This document shows positions 42,533-52,142 of a stretch of DNA of 64,000 bases, piece after piece. Origin of the DNA: Streptomyces sp. G44 (GTDB lineage Bacteria; Actinomycetota; Actinomycetes; Streptomycetales; Streptomycetaceae). The DNA lies in contig NZ_JAFEXF010000014.1 in the NCBI RefSeq assembly GCF_016905445.1, positions 1 through 64,000 of the forward strand. The letters are read 5' to 3'. The first letter of the stretch is position 1. Every line of letters starts with the position of its first letter. Below the pieces are notes generated by a model that made no database searches, was not told the origin of the DNA, and saw nothing but the letters and a program-made list of their open reading frames with translations. The translations under genes and the position numbers were made by a program.

Positions 42533-43435
42533 ATGTCCGAACCGACCGGTGCCGCCCGCCGTCGCGGGCCCTTCAAGGTCGGGGACCAGGTCCAGCTCAC
42601 CGACCCCAAGGGACGCCACTACACGTTCACGCTCGAAGCCGGGAAGAATTTCCACACCCACAAGGGTTCCTTCCCGCACGACGAGCTGATCGGCGCTCCC
42701 GAGGGCAGTGTTGTCCGTACCACGGGGAACGTCGCCTACCTGGCGCTGCGCCCCCTGCTCCCCGACTACGTCCTGTCCATGCCCCGCGGCGCCGCCGTGG
42801 TCTACCCCAAGGACGCGGGGCAGATCCTGGCCTTCGCCGACATCTTCCCCGGCGCCCGCGTCGTCGAGGCGGGTGTGGGCTCCGGCTCGCTCAGCAGCTT
42901 CCTGCTGCGCGCCATCGGCGACCAGGGGATGCTGCACTCCTACGAGCGCCGCGAGGACTTCGCCGACATCGCCCGGCAGAACGTGGAGCGCTACTTCGGC
43001 GGCCCCCACCCCGCCTGGCAGCTCACCGTCGGCGACCTCCAGGACAACCTCAGCGACACCGAGGTCGACCGCGTCATCCTCGACATGCTCGCCCCCTGGG
43101 AGTGCCTGGAGGCCGTCTCCAAGGCACTCGTCCCCGGCGGCATCCTCTGCTGCTACGTGGCGACCACCACCCAGCTCGCCCGGACCGTCGAGTCCATCCG
43201 CGAGATCGGCGGCTTCAACGAGCCGACCGCCTGGGAGTCGATGATCCGCAACTGGCACATCGAGGGCCTGGCCGTCCGCCCCGACCACCGCATGATCGGG
43301 CACACCGGCTTCCTGCTCACCGCCCGCCGCCTCGCGGACGGCGTCGAGCCCCCCATGCGCCGCCGCCGCCCCGCCAAGGGCGCGTACGGCGAGGACTACT
43401 CCGGACCGAACGCCGACGGCGGCACCCCGCGCTGA
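42533..43435 (+). CDS. trmI: tRNA (adenine-N1-)-methyltransferase TrmI
   Basis: A 300-residue SAM-dependent enzyme that methylates adenine 58 in the tRNA T-loop. The N-terminal small domain ('GDQVQLTDPKGRHYTFTLEAG') is specific to TrmI, and the Rossmann motif 'VVEAGVGSGSLSSF' (111-124) binds SAM. 'RVILDMLAPWE' and 'GGILCCYVATTTQ' are motifs IV and VI. Basic, disordered C-terminus. In mycobacteria and Streptomyces it lies upstream of the proteasome ATPase gene, as here. A very strong hairpin follows. Confidence 0.93.
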   Translation: MSEPTGAARRRGPFKVGDQVQLTDPKGRHYTFTLEAGKNFHTHKGSFPHDELIGAPEGSVVRTTGNVAYLALRPLLPDYVLSMPRGAAVVYPKDAGQILAFADIFPGARVVEAGVGSGSLSSFLLRAIGDQGMLHSYERREDFADIARQNVERYFGGPHPAWQLTVGDLQDNLSDTEVDRVILDMLAPWECLEAVSKALVPGGILCCYVATTTQLARTVESIREIGGFNEPTAWESMIRNWHIEGLAVRPDHRMIGHTGFLLTARRLADGVEPPMRRRRPAKGAYGEDYSGPNADGGTPR

Positions 43436-43464
43436 CCCGCGCGGCGAACCCCGTCCAATGAGCA

Positions 43465-43514
43465 GGCGCCGCCGCCGAGTTCCCTGACCGACCAGGGAAC
43501 TCGGCGGCGGCGCC
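43465..43514. terminator. 22-bp perfect hairpin after trmI
   Basis: 43465-43486 pairs without mismatch with 43493-43514 around a six-base loop and is followed by GTTTCGTT. It is the longest perfect hairpin I found in the window. Confidence 0.9.
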
Positions 43515-43534
43515 GTTTCGTTGACGGGGCACCG

Positions 43535-43569
43535 GCCGCGTACCGAAGCCGCGTACCGAAGCCGCGTAC
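43535..43569. repeat. 13-bp tandem repeat, about 2.7 copies
   Basis: GCCGCGTACCGAA occurs at 43535-43547 and 43548-43560, followed by a partial third copy to 43569. It sits between the trmI terminator and the secreted-protein gene. Confidence 0.8.
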
Positions 43570-43675
43570 AAAAAGAGCCACGGGTACCCACGGACCCCGG
43601 TGTTCCACCACACTGTGAGCTATGGCACGATGCTGGCCACCCCACCGGCACAGCTCTCACAGGAGACACTTCCTC

Positions 43676-44263
43676 GTGCAGCACCCCGCCGTCCCGGCAC
43701 TGGCACACACCCTCGCCCGCCCCGTCCACTGGCTGGCCACCGCCGCCGCGCTCGCCGCCGTCGTCGCGGGCGCCGCCTTTTTGCAGTCCGACCCCGCGAC
43801 CGCCGTCCAGGCAGGGCCCCAGACACACACCAGGGCCGCCGCGGGCGCACCCGCACCGGCCCCCGCGCCCGACCCCGCCTCCGTGGACTTCCCCCTCGAC
43901 TGCGGACCGGTCAAGCCCGCCGTGAAGCAGCAGGCCGCCGGCGACCTCGACGGGGACGGCAGGGCCGAGACGGTGGCGGTCGTGCACTGCCGGGCCGGGT
44001 CGGGCACCCCGCCCGACGGGGTCTACGTGATCACCCGCCCCGCGACGGGCGAGCCACGCGTGGTGGCCACCCTCGTGGACCCGGAGGACCGGCTGAACGT
44101 GAAAGGCTTCGCCGTGCGTGACGGCGCGGTCACCGCGACCCTCCTCGGCTACTCCTCGCTCGACGTGCCCCGCTGCTGCCCCGACCGCAAGGACGCGGCC
44201 AAGTGGCAATGGAAGGGCGGCACGTTCGAACGGACGACACCCGCGGGGGCGCGCAGAGTCTGA
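43676..44263 (+). CDS. Secreted or membrane-anchored protein with a calcium-loop-like motif
   Basis: 195 residues. An N-terminal hydrophobic segment ('WLATAAALAAVVAGAAFL') is followed by an Ala/Pro-rich linker. A C-terminal domain then contains 'AAGDLDGDGRAETVAVVHC', which resembles the Asp-rich loop of FG-GAP/EF-hand-type repeats, and paired cysteines ('LDCGP', 'CCPD'). The GTG at 43676 has AGGAG ten bases upstream; the ATG at 43622 would put basic residues before the signal. No specific function can be assigned. Confidence 0.72.
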   Translation: MQHPAVPALAHTLARPVHWLATAAALAAVVAGAAFLQSDPATAVQAGPQTHTRAAAGAPAPAPAPDPASVDFPLDCGPVKPAVKQQAAGDLDGDGRAETVAVVHCRAGSGTPPDGVYVITRPATGEPRVVATLVDPEDRLNVKGFAVRDGAVTATLLGYSSLDVPRCCPDRKDAAKWQWKGGTFERTTPAGARRV

Positions 44264-44282
44264 CGCGGCGCCGCCCGGCGGC

Positions 44283-44597
44283 TCACGCCGCGTCGGGTCC
44301 GTAGACCTCGACCCTGTCCGAAACGCGCCGTACGTGGATGCAGTCGCCCGGACACTCCTTCGCGGAGTCGGCGACATCCTGGAGAAGTGGCAAGGGGACG
44401 GGCGTTGTGGCCCCAGGGGACTGGAGCAACTCGTCGTCGCCGCTCTTCACATAGGCCAGGCCGTCGATGTCCAGCTCGAAGACCTCGGGCGCGTACTGCG
44501 CGCAGATGCCGTCCCCGGTGCAGAGGTCCTGGTCGATCCAGACCTCCAGCAGATCATGGCCCTCACTGCCGGTCTCGGCGTCGTGCCGCACGGTCAT
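44283..44597 (-). CDS. Ferredoxin
   Basis: A 104-residue small electron carrier. 'LCTGDGICAQYAPEVFELD' gives the first cysteines and 'AKECPGDCIHV' the last, a spacing seen in short actinobacterial ferredoxins with a 3Fe-4S or modified 4Fe-4S cluster. The ATG at 44597 matches relatives, but the GGAG lies only two bases before it. A GTG at 44591 would have ideal spacing of eight, so the start is ambiguous. Divergent from the proteasome ATPase gene. The redox partner is unknown. Confidence 0.88.
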   Translation of the reverse strand: MTVRHDAETGSEGHDLLEVWIDQDLCTGDGICAQYAPEVFELDIDGLAYVKSGDDELLQSPGATTPVPLPLLQDVADSAKECPGDCIHVRRVSDRVEVYGPDAA

Positions 44598-44806
44598 CTC
44601 TCCTGCCGGTCGCTGCGTCGAGCGGCCCGACCCTCGGGTAAGTCGGGCCAGCTCTGACGGGTGTTGAACGCTTCGACGATACAACCGCCCGCTTTCCGAT
44701 GTTGTTGGGTGGGTAATGAGCTGGTGTGAGGGAGAGCGCAAGGGTGAAGATCGGACACACCCCCTCGTCTTTGTGATCTAGGGGTTTCAATCGACACCCA
44801 CCCAGG

Positions 44807-44812
44807 TAGGGT
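44807..44812 (+). promoter_or_regulatory. -10 box of the arc gene
   Basis: TAGGGT 39 bases before the arc start codon, with TTTCAA 16 bases upstream as a weak -35. The leader is short and contains the strong GGAGGAGGTGA ribosome site. Confidence 0.5.
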
Positions 44813-44850
44813 CTGGAAGCGTCCAGCTCCCCTTGGAGGAGGTGAGGACC

Positions 44851-46617
44851 GTGGCAGCCCACGACGACGAAAACAACCGCGGCATCCGGCCGGGACGAGG
44901 GTCTGAGGACCCTGCCGGTCAGGTTGCCTATCTCGAGCAGGAAATCGCCGTCCTGCGACGCAAGCTCGCCGACTCTCCGCGGCATACGAGGATTCTCGAA
45001 GAGCGGATCGTCGAGCTGCAGACCAACCTGGCCGGCGTGTCCGCGCAGAACGAGCGGCTCGCCAACACGCTCCGCGAGGCCCGCGACCAGATCGTGGCCC
45101 TCAAGGAGGAAGTCGACCGGCTCGCGCAGCCGCCGGCCGGCTTCGGAGTCTTCCTCGTGGCGAACGAGGACGGCACGGCGGACATCTTCACCGGCGGCCG
45201 CAAGCTCCGGGTGAACGTCAGCCCCAGCGTCGAGCTCGACGAGCTCAAGCGCGGCCAGGAAGTCATGCTCAACGAAGCGCTCAACGTGGTCGAGGCCATG
45301 GAGTACGAGAGCGTCGGCGACATCGTCACCCTCAAGGAGATCCTTGAAGGCGGCGATCGAGCCCTGGTGGTCGGACACACCGACGAAGAACGAGTGGTAC
45401 GGCTCGCCGAACCCCTCCTCGACGTCACCATCCGCGCCGGCGACGCCCTCCTGCTCGAACCCCGCTCCGGCTACGTCTACGAGGTCGTTCCCAAGAGCGA
45501 GGTCGAGGAGCTCGTCCTCGAAGAAGTCCCCGACATCAGCTACGAGAAGATCGGCGGCCTCGGCGGCCAGATCGAGATGATCAGGGACGCCGTCGAGCTT
45601 CCGTACCTCTATCCCGACCTGTTCAAGGAGCACGAACTGCGGCCGCCCAAGGGTGTGCTGCTGTACGGGCCCCCCGGCTGCGGCAAGACGCTGATCGCCA
45701 AAGCCGTCGCCAACTCCCTTGCCAAGAAGGTCGCCGAGGTCACCGGGCAGCCCGCGGGGAAGAGCTACTTCCTCAACATCAAGGGCCCCGAACTCCTCAA
45801 CAAGTACGTCGGCGAGACCGAGCGCCACATCCGCCTGGTCTTCCAGCGTGCCCGGGAGAAGGCGAGCGAGGGCACCCCCGTCATCGTCTTCTTCGACGAG
45901 ATGGAATCCCTCTTCCGCACCCGCGGATCCGGTGTCAGCTCGGACGTGGAGAACACCATCGTCCCCCAGCTGCTGGCCGAGATCGACGGCGTGGAAGGGC
46001 TGGAGAACGTCATCGTCATCGGCGCCTCCAACCGCGAGGACATGATCGACCCCGCGATCCTGCGGCCCGGACGGCTCGACGTCAAGATCAAGATCGAGCG
46101 CCCGGACGCGGAGGCGGCGAAGGACATCTTCGCCAAGTACCTCACCGAGCGGCTCCCGCTGCACGCCGACGACCTGTCCGAGCACGGCGCCGACCGGCGC
46201 GCCACCGTGCAGGGCATGATCCAGTCCGTCGTCGAGCAGATGTACGCGGAGTCCGAGGAGAACCGCTTCCTTGAGGTGACGTACGCCAACGGCGACAAGG
46301 AAGTCCTGTACTTCAAGGACTTCAACTCCGGAGCCATGATCGAGAACATCGTGGGCCGGGCCAAGAAGATGGCGATCAAGGCCTTCCTCGAGGCGAACCA
46401 GAAGGGCATCAGGGTCGCCCACCTCCTCCAGGCCTGCGTCGACGAGTTCAAGGAGAACGAGGACCTGCCCAACACCACCAACCCGGACGACTGGGCCCGG
46501 ATCTCCGGAAAGAAGGGCGAGCGGATCGTGTACATCCGCACGCTCGTCACCGGAAAGCAGGGCGCGGACACCGGCCGCTCCATCGACACGGTGGCCAACA
46601 CCGGTCAGTACCTGTAG
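44851..46617 (+). CDS. arc: Proteasome-activating AAA ATPase ARC (Mpa)
   Basis: A 588-residue unfoldase that recognises pupylated proteins and feeds them to the 20S proteasome. An N-terminal coiled coil ('[16 protein letters not shown]' onward, about 25-95) binds Pup. OB domains follow, then the AAA core with Walker A 'GPPGCGKT' (273-280) and Walker B 'FFDE' (Asp349-Glu350). It ends in 'GQYL', the proteasome-docking tail. I chose the GTG at 44851, spaced correctly from GGAGGAGGTGA, rather than the TTG at 44833, which overlaps that site. Confidence 0.97.
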   Translation: MAAHDDENNRGIRPGRGSEDPAGQVAYLEQEIAVLRRKLADSPRHTRILEERIVELQTNLAGVSAQNERLANTLREARDQIVALKEEVDRLAQPPAGFGVFLVANEDGTADIFTGGRKLRVNVSPSVELDELKRGQEVMLNEALNVVEAMEYESVGDIVTLKEILEGGDRALVVGHTDEERVVRLAEPLLDVTIRAGDALLLEPRSGYVYEVVPKSEVEELVLEEVPDISYEKIGGLGGQIEMIRDAVELPYLYPDLFKEHELRPPKGVLLYGPPGCGKTLIAKAVANSLAKKVAEVTGQPAGKSYFLNIKGPELLNKYVGETERHIRLVFQRAREKASEGTPVIVFFDEMESLFRTRGSGVSSDVENTIVPQLLAEIDGVEGLENVIVIGASNREDMIDPAILRPGRLDVKIKIERPDAEAAKDIFAKYLTERLPLHADDLSEHGADRRATVQGMIQSVVEQMYAESEENRFLEVTYANGDKEVLYFKDFNSGAMIENIVGRAKKMAIKAFLEANQKGIRVAHLLQACVDEFKENEDLPNTTNPDDWARISGKKGERIVYIRTLVTGKQGADTGRSIDTVANTGQYL

Positions 46618-46624
46618 AACGCAG

Positions 46625-46663
46625 GACGGCTGCGGGTGTCCTTCACGGGTACCCGCAGCCGTC
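46625..46663 (+). terminator. Terminator hairpin after arc
   Basis: GACGGCTGCGGGT (46625-46637) pairs with ACCCGCAGCCGTC (46651-46663), followed by TGCTTTTC. It begins eight bases after the arc stop. A fresh -10-like TAGGCT occurs at 46711-46716, so dop probably has its own promoter. Confidence 0.88.
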
Positions 46664-46830
46664 TGCTTTTCAATGAAGACAATGATCTCCCCACCAGCGC
46701 AAAGGCGTTCTAGGCTCTTCAATACCGCCGAGTCGCGCAGTGCGGGGACGGGCACCGCACACGCACCGGAGAACCAGCGGTACTTGAGCGCCGTTCCCGA
46801 AGGGGAGCGCCGCCGGGCAAGGAGGGCCGC

Positions 46831-48342
46831 ATGACCGTACGGCGAGTAATGGGCATCGAGACGGAGTACGGGATCTCCGTCCCCGGCCACCCCAACGCCA
46901 ATGCCATGCTCACCTCGTCCCAGATCGTCAACGCCTACGCCGCGGCGATGCACCGGGCGCGACGCGCCCGCTGGGACTTCGAGGAGGAGAACCCGCTGCG
47001 GGACGCGCGGGGTTTCGACCTCGCCCGCGAGGCCGCCGACTCCAGCCAGCTGACCGACGAGGACATCGGTCTCGCCAACGTCATCCTGACCAACGGGGCG
47101 CGGCTCTACGTGGACCACGCGCACCCCGAGTACAGCTCACCGGAGATCACCAACCCCCTGGACGCGGTCCTGTGGGACAAGGCCGGCGAGCGGATCATGG
47201 CCGAGGCGGCGGACCGGGCGGCCCAGCTCCCCGGCGCCCAGCCGATCCACCTGTACAAGAACAACACCGACAACAAGGGCGCCTCGTACGGCACGCACGA
47301 GAACTACCTGATGAAGCGGGAGACCCCCTTCTCGGACATCGTGCGGCACCTGACGCCCTTCTTCGTCTCCCGCCAGGTCGTCACCGGCGCGGGGCGCGTC
47401 GGCATCGGCCAGGACGGCCACGAGCACGGCTTCCAGCTCAGCCAGCGCGCGGACTACTTCGAGGTCGAGGTGGGCCTGGAGACGACGCTGAAGCGGCCCA
47501 TCATCAACACCCGGGACGAGCCGCACTCCGACGCCGAGAAGTACCGCAGGCTGCACGTCATCATCGGCGACGCGAACCTCTCGGAGATCTCCACCTACCT
47601 CAAGCTGGGCACCACCTCGCTCGTCCTCGCCATGATCGAGGACGGCTTCATCGCGGTGGACCTCGCCGTGGACCAGCCGGTGCGCACCCTGCACCAGGTC
47701 TCCCACGACCCGACGCTCCAGCACCTCGTCACGCTCCGCAGCGGCCGCTCACTGACCGCCGTACAACTCCAGATGGAGTACTTCGAGCTCGCCCGCAAGT
47801 ACGTCGAGGAGCGCTACGGCTCCGACGCCGACGAGCAGACCAAGGACGTCCTGGCCCGCTGGGAGGACGTGCTCGGCCGCCTGGAGAGCGATCCGATGAG
47901 CCTCTCCGGAGAGCTCGACTGGGTCGCGAAGCGGGAGCTCATGGAGGGCTACCGCCGCCGCGACGGCCTCGACTGGGACGCGGCGCGGCTGCACCTCGTC
48001 GACCTCCAGTACGCCGACGTACGGGCCGAGAAGGGCCTGTACAACCGCCTGGTGGCGCGCGGCAAGATGAAGCGGCTCCTGGACGAGGCGGACGTGGAGC
48101 GGGCCACCACCAAGCCGCCGGAGGACACGCGCGCGTACTTCCGCGGGCGCTGCCTGGAGCAGTACGCGGACGACGTGGCCGCGGCCTCGTGGGACTCGGT
48201 CATCTTCGACCTGCCCGGCCGTGACTCTCTGCAACGGGTGCCGACCCTGGAGCCCCTGCGCGGCACCCGGAACCACGTCAAGGAGCTCCTGGACCGCTGC
48301 CGCTCGGCAGAGGAACTGGTTCGGGTGCTCTCCGGCGGCTGA
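46831..48342 (+). CDS. dop: Pup deamidase/depupylase Dop
   Basis: A 503-residue enzyme of the glutamine-synthetase-like fold, paralogous to PafA. It deamidates the C-terminal Gln of Pup and removes Pup from targets. '[13 protein letters not shown]' is the start of the ATP-binding sheet, '[21 protein letters not shown]' the conserved loop and '[21 protein letters not shown]' the substrate-binding segment. Because the Pup gene next to it encodes a C-terminal Gln, Dop is required before pupylation. It is followed by a small hairpin at 48376-48399 and the pup promoter. Confidence 0.96.
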   Translation: MTVRRVMGIETEYGISVPGHPNANAMLTSSQIVNAYAAAMHRARRARWDFEEENPLRDARGFDLAREAADSSQLTDEDIGLANVILTNGARLYVDHAHPEYSSPEITNPLDAVLWDKAGERIMAEAADRAAQLPGAQPIHLYKNNTDNKGASYGTHENYLMKRETPFSDIVRHLTPFFVSRQVVTGAGRVGIGQDGHEHGFQLSQRADYFEVEVGLETTLKRPIINTRDEPHSDAEKYRRLHVIIGDANLSEISTYLKLGTTSLVLAMIEDGFIAVDLAVDQPVRTLHQVSHDPTLQHLVTLRSGRSLTAVQLQMEYFELARKYVEERYGSDADEQTKDVLARWEDVLGRLESDPMSLSGELDWVAKRELMEGYRRRDGLDWDAARLHLVDLQYADVRAEKGLYNRLVARGKMKRLLDEADVERATTKPPEDTRAYFRGRCLEQYADDVAAASWDSVIFDLPGRDSLQRVPTLEPLRGTRNHVKELLDRCRSAEELVRVLSGG

Positions 48343-48375
48343 AAGGTCACCGGCGGGGGAATCACAGAGGTGGGT

Positions 48376-48399
48376 CCCGCACGTTGTGGAAAGTGCGGG
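48376..48399 (+). terminator. Weak hairpin between dop and pup
   Basis: CCCGCAC (48376-48382) pairs with GTGCGGG (48393-48399). A -10-like TAGGGT at 48421-48426 follows, consistent with a separate pup transcript start. Confidence 0.55.
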
Positions 48400-48466
48400 G
48401 CCGATGTCGGACCCGGCTTGTAGGGTCTGATCAAGAACGTCTAACCGAGCGAGCGGGGTGAGGTAG

Positions 48467-48685
48467 ATGGCGACCAAGGACACCGGCGGCGGACAGCAGA
48501 AGGCGACGCGTTCCACCGAGGAGACCGAGGAGCAGGCGCAGGACGCGCAGGCCTCGGAGGACCTCAAGGAGCGCCAGGAGAAGCTGAGCGACGACGTGGA
48601 CTCCGTGCTGGACGAAATCGACGATGTCTTGGAAGAGAACGCCGAGGATTTCGTGAGGTCGTTCGTTCAGAAGGGTGGACAGTAG
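48467..48685 (+). CDS. pup: Prokaryotic ubiquitin-like protein Pup
   Basis: A 72-residue intrinsically disordered protein tag. It is rich in Glu, Asp, Gln and Lys, with the ARC-binding helix 'LDEIDDVLEENAEDFVRSF' and the C-terminal Gly-Gly-Gln. Dop converts that Gln to Glu, after which PafA links it to target lysines. GAGGT lies just before the ATG. The nuclease gene starts nine bases after its stop, so pup appears to be the first gene of the pup-nuclease-prcB-prcA unit. Confidence 0.97.
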   Translation: MATKDTGGGQQKATRSTEETEEQAQDAQASEDLKERQEKLSDDVDSVLDEIDDVLEENAEDFVRSFVQKGGQ

Positions 48686-48694
48686 TTCAGGGTT

Positions 48695-49282
48695 GTGAAC
48701 GCGATGGGCAAGAAGTGCTCGCGGTGTCGGCGGGTTCTGCCGGGGAGCGCGTTCGCGGGGAACAAGTCCATGCGTGACGGTCTACAGGCGTACTGCCGGG
48801 AGTGCTCTGCCGAGTACTACCGGCAGCGCCAGGAGGCCAAGGGGAGAGCGGTGCGCGTCAAAGTGCCCGTCCCGCGCGGGCACAAGCGCTGTCCCCAGTG
48901 CTGCGTAGTGAAGCCGCATTCCGCTTGGGAGCGGAACAAGTCTTCGTCCGATGGCTGGGCCAGCTATTGCAGGGAGTGCCGGGCGGAGCGCAATCGGGTC
49001 AGTTACTTCCAGCGCAAGTACGGCCTGACGCCGGTGGAGTTGGAGAAGCTGATCGCTTCTCAGCATGGTGTGTGCTGCATCTGTCTGGCTGCTCCGGCGG
49101 AGCATGTGGATCACTGCCACGAGACGGGTAAAGTCCGAGGCGTATTGTGCTTCAGCTGCAACGCGGCGCTGGGGCAGTTCAAGGATCGGCCGGATGCCAT
49201 ACGGCGTGCGGCCGCATATGTGGAAGGAAACGCGTGGAAGCCAATCCTCGTAGCACCGGGCGTCTACCAGCTGCCTTCCTGA
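48695..49282 (+). CDS. Endonuclease VII-like HNH protein with two zinc-finger repeats
   Basis: 195 residues. Two similar Cys4 units open the protein, residues 8-37 (Cys8, 11, 34, 37) and 66-95 (Cys66, 69, 92, 95), each with 'NKS...DG...YCREC'. A C-terminal HNH domain follows: Cys127/130, '[15 protein letters not shown]' (Asp139, His140) and Cys152/155, as in recombination endonuclease VII. Codon third positions use many more A and T than pup, prcB or prcA. It starts nine bases after pup and overlaps prcB by 49 bases. The start may be the ATG at 48704 instead. I infer a domesticated or transferred nuclease; its role in the operon is unknown. Confidence 0.87.
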   Translation: MNAMGKKCSRCRRVLPGSAFAGNKSMRDGLQAYCRECSAEYYRQRQEAKGRAVRVKVPVPRGHKRCPQCCVVKPHSAWERNKSSSDGWASYCRECRAERNRVSYFQRKYGLTPVELEKLIASQHGVCCICLAAPAEHVDHCHETGKVRGVLCFSCNAALGQFKDRPDAIRRAAAYVEGNAWKPILVAPGVYQLPS

Positions 49283-50079
49283 CGCCTGGCTCGTCGTCCT
49301 TCATGGATTTCCTGTCCGAGCACCAGCCCGAGATCCTGCCGGGCAACCGCCAACTGCCGCCCACACAGGGCGTCATCGAGGCTCCGCACGGCACCACCAT
49401 CGTCGCCGTGACGTTCCCGGGCGGTGTGGTCCTCGCCGGTGACCGGCGGGCGACGATGGGGAACGTCATCGCGCAGCGGGACATCGAGAAGGTCTTCCCC
49501 GCCGACGAGTACTCCGCGGTGGGCATCGCCGGCACGGCCGGCCTCGCCGTCGAGATGGTGAAGCTCTTCCAGCTGGAGCTGGAGCACTTCGAGAAGGTGG
49601 AGGGCGCCACACTCTCCCTGGAGGGCAAGGCCAACCGTCTCTCCACGATGATCCGCGGCAACCTCGGCATGGCCATGCAGGGCCTCGCCGTGGTGCCGCT
49701 CTTCGCGGGTTATGACGTGGACCGCGAGAAGGGCCGCATCTTCTCGTACGACGTCACGGGCGGCCGCTCCGAGGAGCACGGGTTCGCGGCGACCGGCTCC
49801 GGCTCGGTCTTCGCGCGGGGTGCGATGAAGAAGCTCTACCACGACGGTCTGACCGAGGAGCAGGCGACGACACTCGTCGTCCAGGCGCTGTACGACGCCG
49901 CCGACGACGACTCGGCGACGGGCGGCCCCGACGTGGCGCGTCGGATCTACCCCATCGTCACCGTCATCTCCGACGAGGGATTCCGGCGCCTGACGGACGA
50001 GGAGTCCTCCGCCATCGCGCGCTCGATCCTGGAGAAGCGGCTGGAACAGCCGGACGGCCCGCGCGCCGCGCTGCTCTGA
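49234..50079 (+). CDS. prcB: Proteasome beta subunit
   Basis: 281 residues; the catalytic subunit of the 20S proteasome. A propeptide of 53 residues ends at 'EAPHG', and autocleavage would expose Thr54 ('TTIVAVTF') as nucleophile. '[12 protein letters not shown]' carries the catalytic Asp region and the Lys lies in 'VFPADEY'-adjacent sequence. The GTG at 49234 has AAGGA six bases upstream and lies inside the nuclease gene. Its stop is 53 bases before prcA. Confidence 0.95.
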   Translation: MEANPRSTGRLPAAFLTPGSSSFMDFLSEHQPEILPGNRQLPPTQGVIEAPHGTTIVAVTFPGGVVLAGDRRATMGNVIAQRDIEKVFPADEYSAVGIAGTAGLAVEMVKLFQLELEHFEKVEGATLSLEGKANRLSTMIRGNLGMAMQGLAVVPLFAGYDVDREKGRIFSYDVTGGRSEEHGFAATGSGSVFARGAMKKLYHDGLTEEQATTLVVQALYDAADDDSATGGPDVARRIYPIVTVISDEGFRRLTDEESSAIARSILEKRLEQPDGPRAALL

Positions 50080-50132
50080 TCGCTCCGAATTCGCCGCTGA
50101 CTGAAGTTTTTTGACAGAAAGGGACGGATCCG

Positions 50133-50906
50133 GTGTCGACGCCGTTCTATGTATCACCCCAGCAGCAGATGGCCGACCGGGCGGAGTACGCCCGCAAGGG
50201 CATCGCGCGCGGCCGCAGTCTGGTCGTCCTGCAATACGCCGACGGCATCGTGTTCGTCGGCGAGAACCCGTCCCGTGCGCTGCACAAGTTCAGCGAGATC
50301 TACGACCGCATCGGTTTCGCGGCCGCCGGCAAGTACAACGAGTACGAGAACCTCCGGATCGGCGGCGTCCGTTACGCCGATCTGCGGGGGTACACCTACG
50401 ACCGCGACGACGTGACGGCGCGCGGCCTGGCGAATGTGTACGCGCAGACGCTGGGCACGATCTTCTCCAGCGCGGCCGAGAAGCCCTACGAGGTCGAGCT
50501 GGTGGTCGCCGAGGTCGGCGAGACCCGCGAGGGCGACCAGATCTACCGCCTGCCGCACGACGGTTCCATCGTCGACGAGCACGGCTCGCTCGCCGTCGGC
50601 GGCAACGCCGAGCAGATCAGCAACTACCTCGACCAGCACCACAACGACGGCATGACGCTCGCGGAGGCGCTCAAGCTGGCCGTGCGCGCGCTCTCCCGCG
50701 ACACCAACGGCACCGAGCGGGAGATCCCGGCCGAGCGCCTCGAAGTGGCGGTGCTGGACCGGACGCGTCCGCAGCAGCGCAAGTTCAAGCGGATCGTGGG
50801 CCGTCAGCTGTCGCGGCTGCTCGACGAGGGCGGCGCGACGGACGCGGCCGGTGACACGGATGAGGACGCCGGGCCCGCGCCGCGGTCCGGCGGCGACGTC
50901 GAGTAG
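50133..50906 (+). CDS. prcA: Proteasome alpha subunit
   Basis: 257 residues; forms the outer rings and gate of the 20S proteasome and docks the ARC tail. The N-terminal gate '[22 protein letters not shown]' and '[22 protein letters not shown]' are diagnostic. The C-terminus is an acidic, disordered extension. GTG start with a GGGACGGA-type site. A 17-bp perfect hairpin ends the transcript. Confidence 0.96.
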   Translation: MSTPFYVSPQQQMADRAEYARKGIARGRSLVVLQYADGIVFVGENPSRALHKFSEIYDRIGFAAAGKYNEYENLRIGGVRYADLRGYTYDRDDVTARGLANVYAQTLGTIFSSAAEKPYEVELVVAEVGETREGDQIYRLPHDGSIVDEHGSLAVGGNAEQISNYLDQHHNDGMTLAEALKLAVRALSRDTNGTEREIPAERLEVAVLDRTRPQQRKFKRIVGRQLSRLLDEGGATDAAGDTDEDAGPAPRSGGDVE

Positions 50907-50933
50907 TCCTCGGCGGCAGTCCGTCTCGGTGTG

Positions 50934-50971
50934 CGCCCCGCGCCCCGGCCCTCCGGCCGGGGCGCGGGGCG
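50934..50971. terminator. 17-bp perfect hairpin after prcA
   Basis: 50934-50950 pairs with 50955-50971 around a four-base loop. It lies between prcA and the convergent lacI-type gene, so it can end both. Confidence 0.88.
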
Positions 50972-50978
50972 TTCGCGT

Positions 50979-52013
50979 TCATGCGTGCCCGGGGGCGGGG
51001 CCCGTCGAGCCGCGCACGATCAGTGCGACGGGGAGCGGGGTGGCGTCGGGGGCGCGGCCCTCGACGACGGCGACCAGGGATTCCATGCCGCGCTCGCCGA
51101 AGTGCTCGGCGGGCAGCCGTACCGTCGTCAGCTCCGGCTCGACGGCGGTCGCGAGGGTCAAGTCGTCGAAGCCGGTCACCGAGAGGTCCTCGGGGACGCG
51201 CAGTCCGAGCCGCCGCGCCGCTTTGCAGACGCCGGCGGCGAGGAAGTCGTCGTCACAGATGACCGCGGTGGGGCGGGGGCCCGGAGCGGCCAGGGCGGCC
51301 TCTGCGACGGTGCGGGCCGCCTCGACGGTCAGGGGTGCCGCCACGCGCCGTACGGCCGCGTCCGTGCCGCGCAGGGCCGTGGCGAGGGCGTCCGCGCGTA
51401 CGTCGAAGGTCCAGGAGTCGACGGCCGCCGCGAGGTGGAGGAAGTGGCGGTGCCCGAGCGCGAGCAGATGCTCTGTCACCTGGCGCATGCCGGTCGCGAG
51501 GTCGAGGTTGACGGTGGCCGCGCCCAGGCTGTGCGCCGGGTCGCTGTCGAGCATGACCAGGGGCAGGTCGTCGCCGCGGATGGTGGCCAGCGCGTCCGAG
51601 GCCATGGAGGAGGCGAGTACGCCGTCGAGTGAGGCCCGCGCCGACTCGAAGGGGTCACGGGCGGGGCCGGTGCCCTCGGGGGTGGGGTAGAGGAGGACGC
51701 CGAAGCCGTGCCGGGCGGCGACGCGGGCGGCCCCGGTGTGGACGTGCGCGAAGAACTCGTTGGTGAGGGCGGGGACGACGAGCAGCGCCGTCCTGGTCCT
51801 GCCCAGGCGCAGGTTCCGGGCGGCGAGGTTCGGGCGGTAGCCGAGCTGCCGGGCGGCGGCGCGCACCCGCTCGGCGGTCGGTTCGGCTACCCGGCCGCGC
51901 CATTTGTCGCCGAGCACGAGGGAGACGGTGGCCTGGGAGACGCCGGCGGCGCGGCCGACGTCGCGGCTCGTGGGGGGCCGGGAGCTCCCGGTGTCGTGCT
52001 GTGGCCCGGCCAC
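50979..52013 (-). CDS. LacI-family transcriptional regulator
   Basis: 344 residues. The N-terminal helix-turn-helix and hinge read 'TSRDVGRAAGVSQATVSLVL' and 'ERVRAAARQLGYRPNLAA', followed by a periplasmic-binding-protein-like effector domain ('LVMLDSDPAHSLGAATVNLD', 'TAVICDDDFLAAGVCKAARR', 'SVTGFDDL'). The GTG at 52013 follows AGGAGG by five bases; a longer frame to 52072 is possible. Divergent from the MFS gene, across an inverted repeat that is its likely operator. The effector is unknown, perhaps the transported compound. Confidence 0.9.
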   Translation of the reverse strand: MAGPQHDTGSSRPPTSRDVGRAAGVSQATVSLVLGDKWRGRVAEPTAERVRAAARQLGYRPNLAARNLRLGRTRTALLVVPALTNEFFAHVHTGAARVAARHGFGVLLYPTPEGTGPARDPFESARASLDGVLASSMASDALATIRGDDLPLVMLDSDPAHSLGAATVNLDLATGMRQVTEHLLALGHRHFLHLAAAVDSWTFDVRADALATALRGTDAAVRRVAAPLTVEAARTVAEAALAAPGPRPTAVICDDDFLAAGVCKAARRLGLRVPEDLSVTGFDDLTLATAVEPELTTVRLPAEHFGERGMESLVAVVEGRAPDATPLPVALIVRGSTGPAPGHA

Positions 52014-52076
52014 TGTCACCTCCTGGTCGTGCCCGCGGGACGCAGGCGCGGTGGACCCGCGTACAGCGCTCATGGT

Positions 52077-52101
52077 ACGTATGACGCTCGAAGTTATACG
52101 T
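52077..52101. promoter_or_regulatory. Inverted repeat between lacI-type and MFS genes, candidate operator
   Basis: ACGTAT (52077-52082) and ATACGT (52096-52101) are perfect inverted arms with 13 bases between. The stretch is AT-rich for this genome and lies in the shared promoter region of the divergent pair. Confidence 0.5.
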
Positions 52102-52142
52102 AAAACCCCGGCCGTGAGGGCGTGGGGGAGGGGCAGGTCGGC

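Noticed and set aside
42404..44377. Long minus-strand open frame opposite trmI
   Set aside because: It is an antisense artefact of high G+C; the third-position bias and motifs belong to the plus-strand genes.
44833..44850. TTG start for arc giving six more residues
   Set aside because: This codon overlaps the ribosome-binding site GGAGGAGGTGA; the GTG at 44851 has proper spacing and family-typical length.
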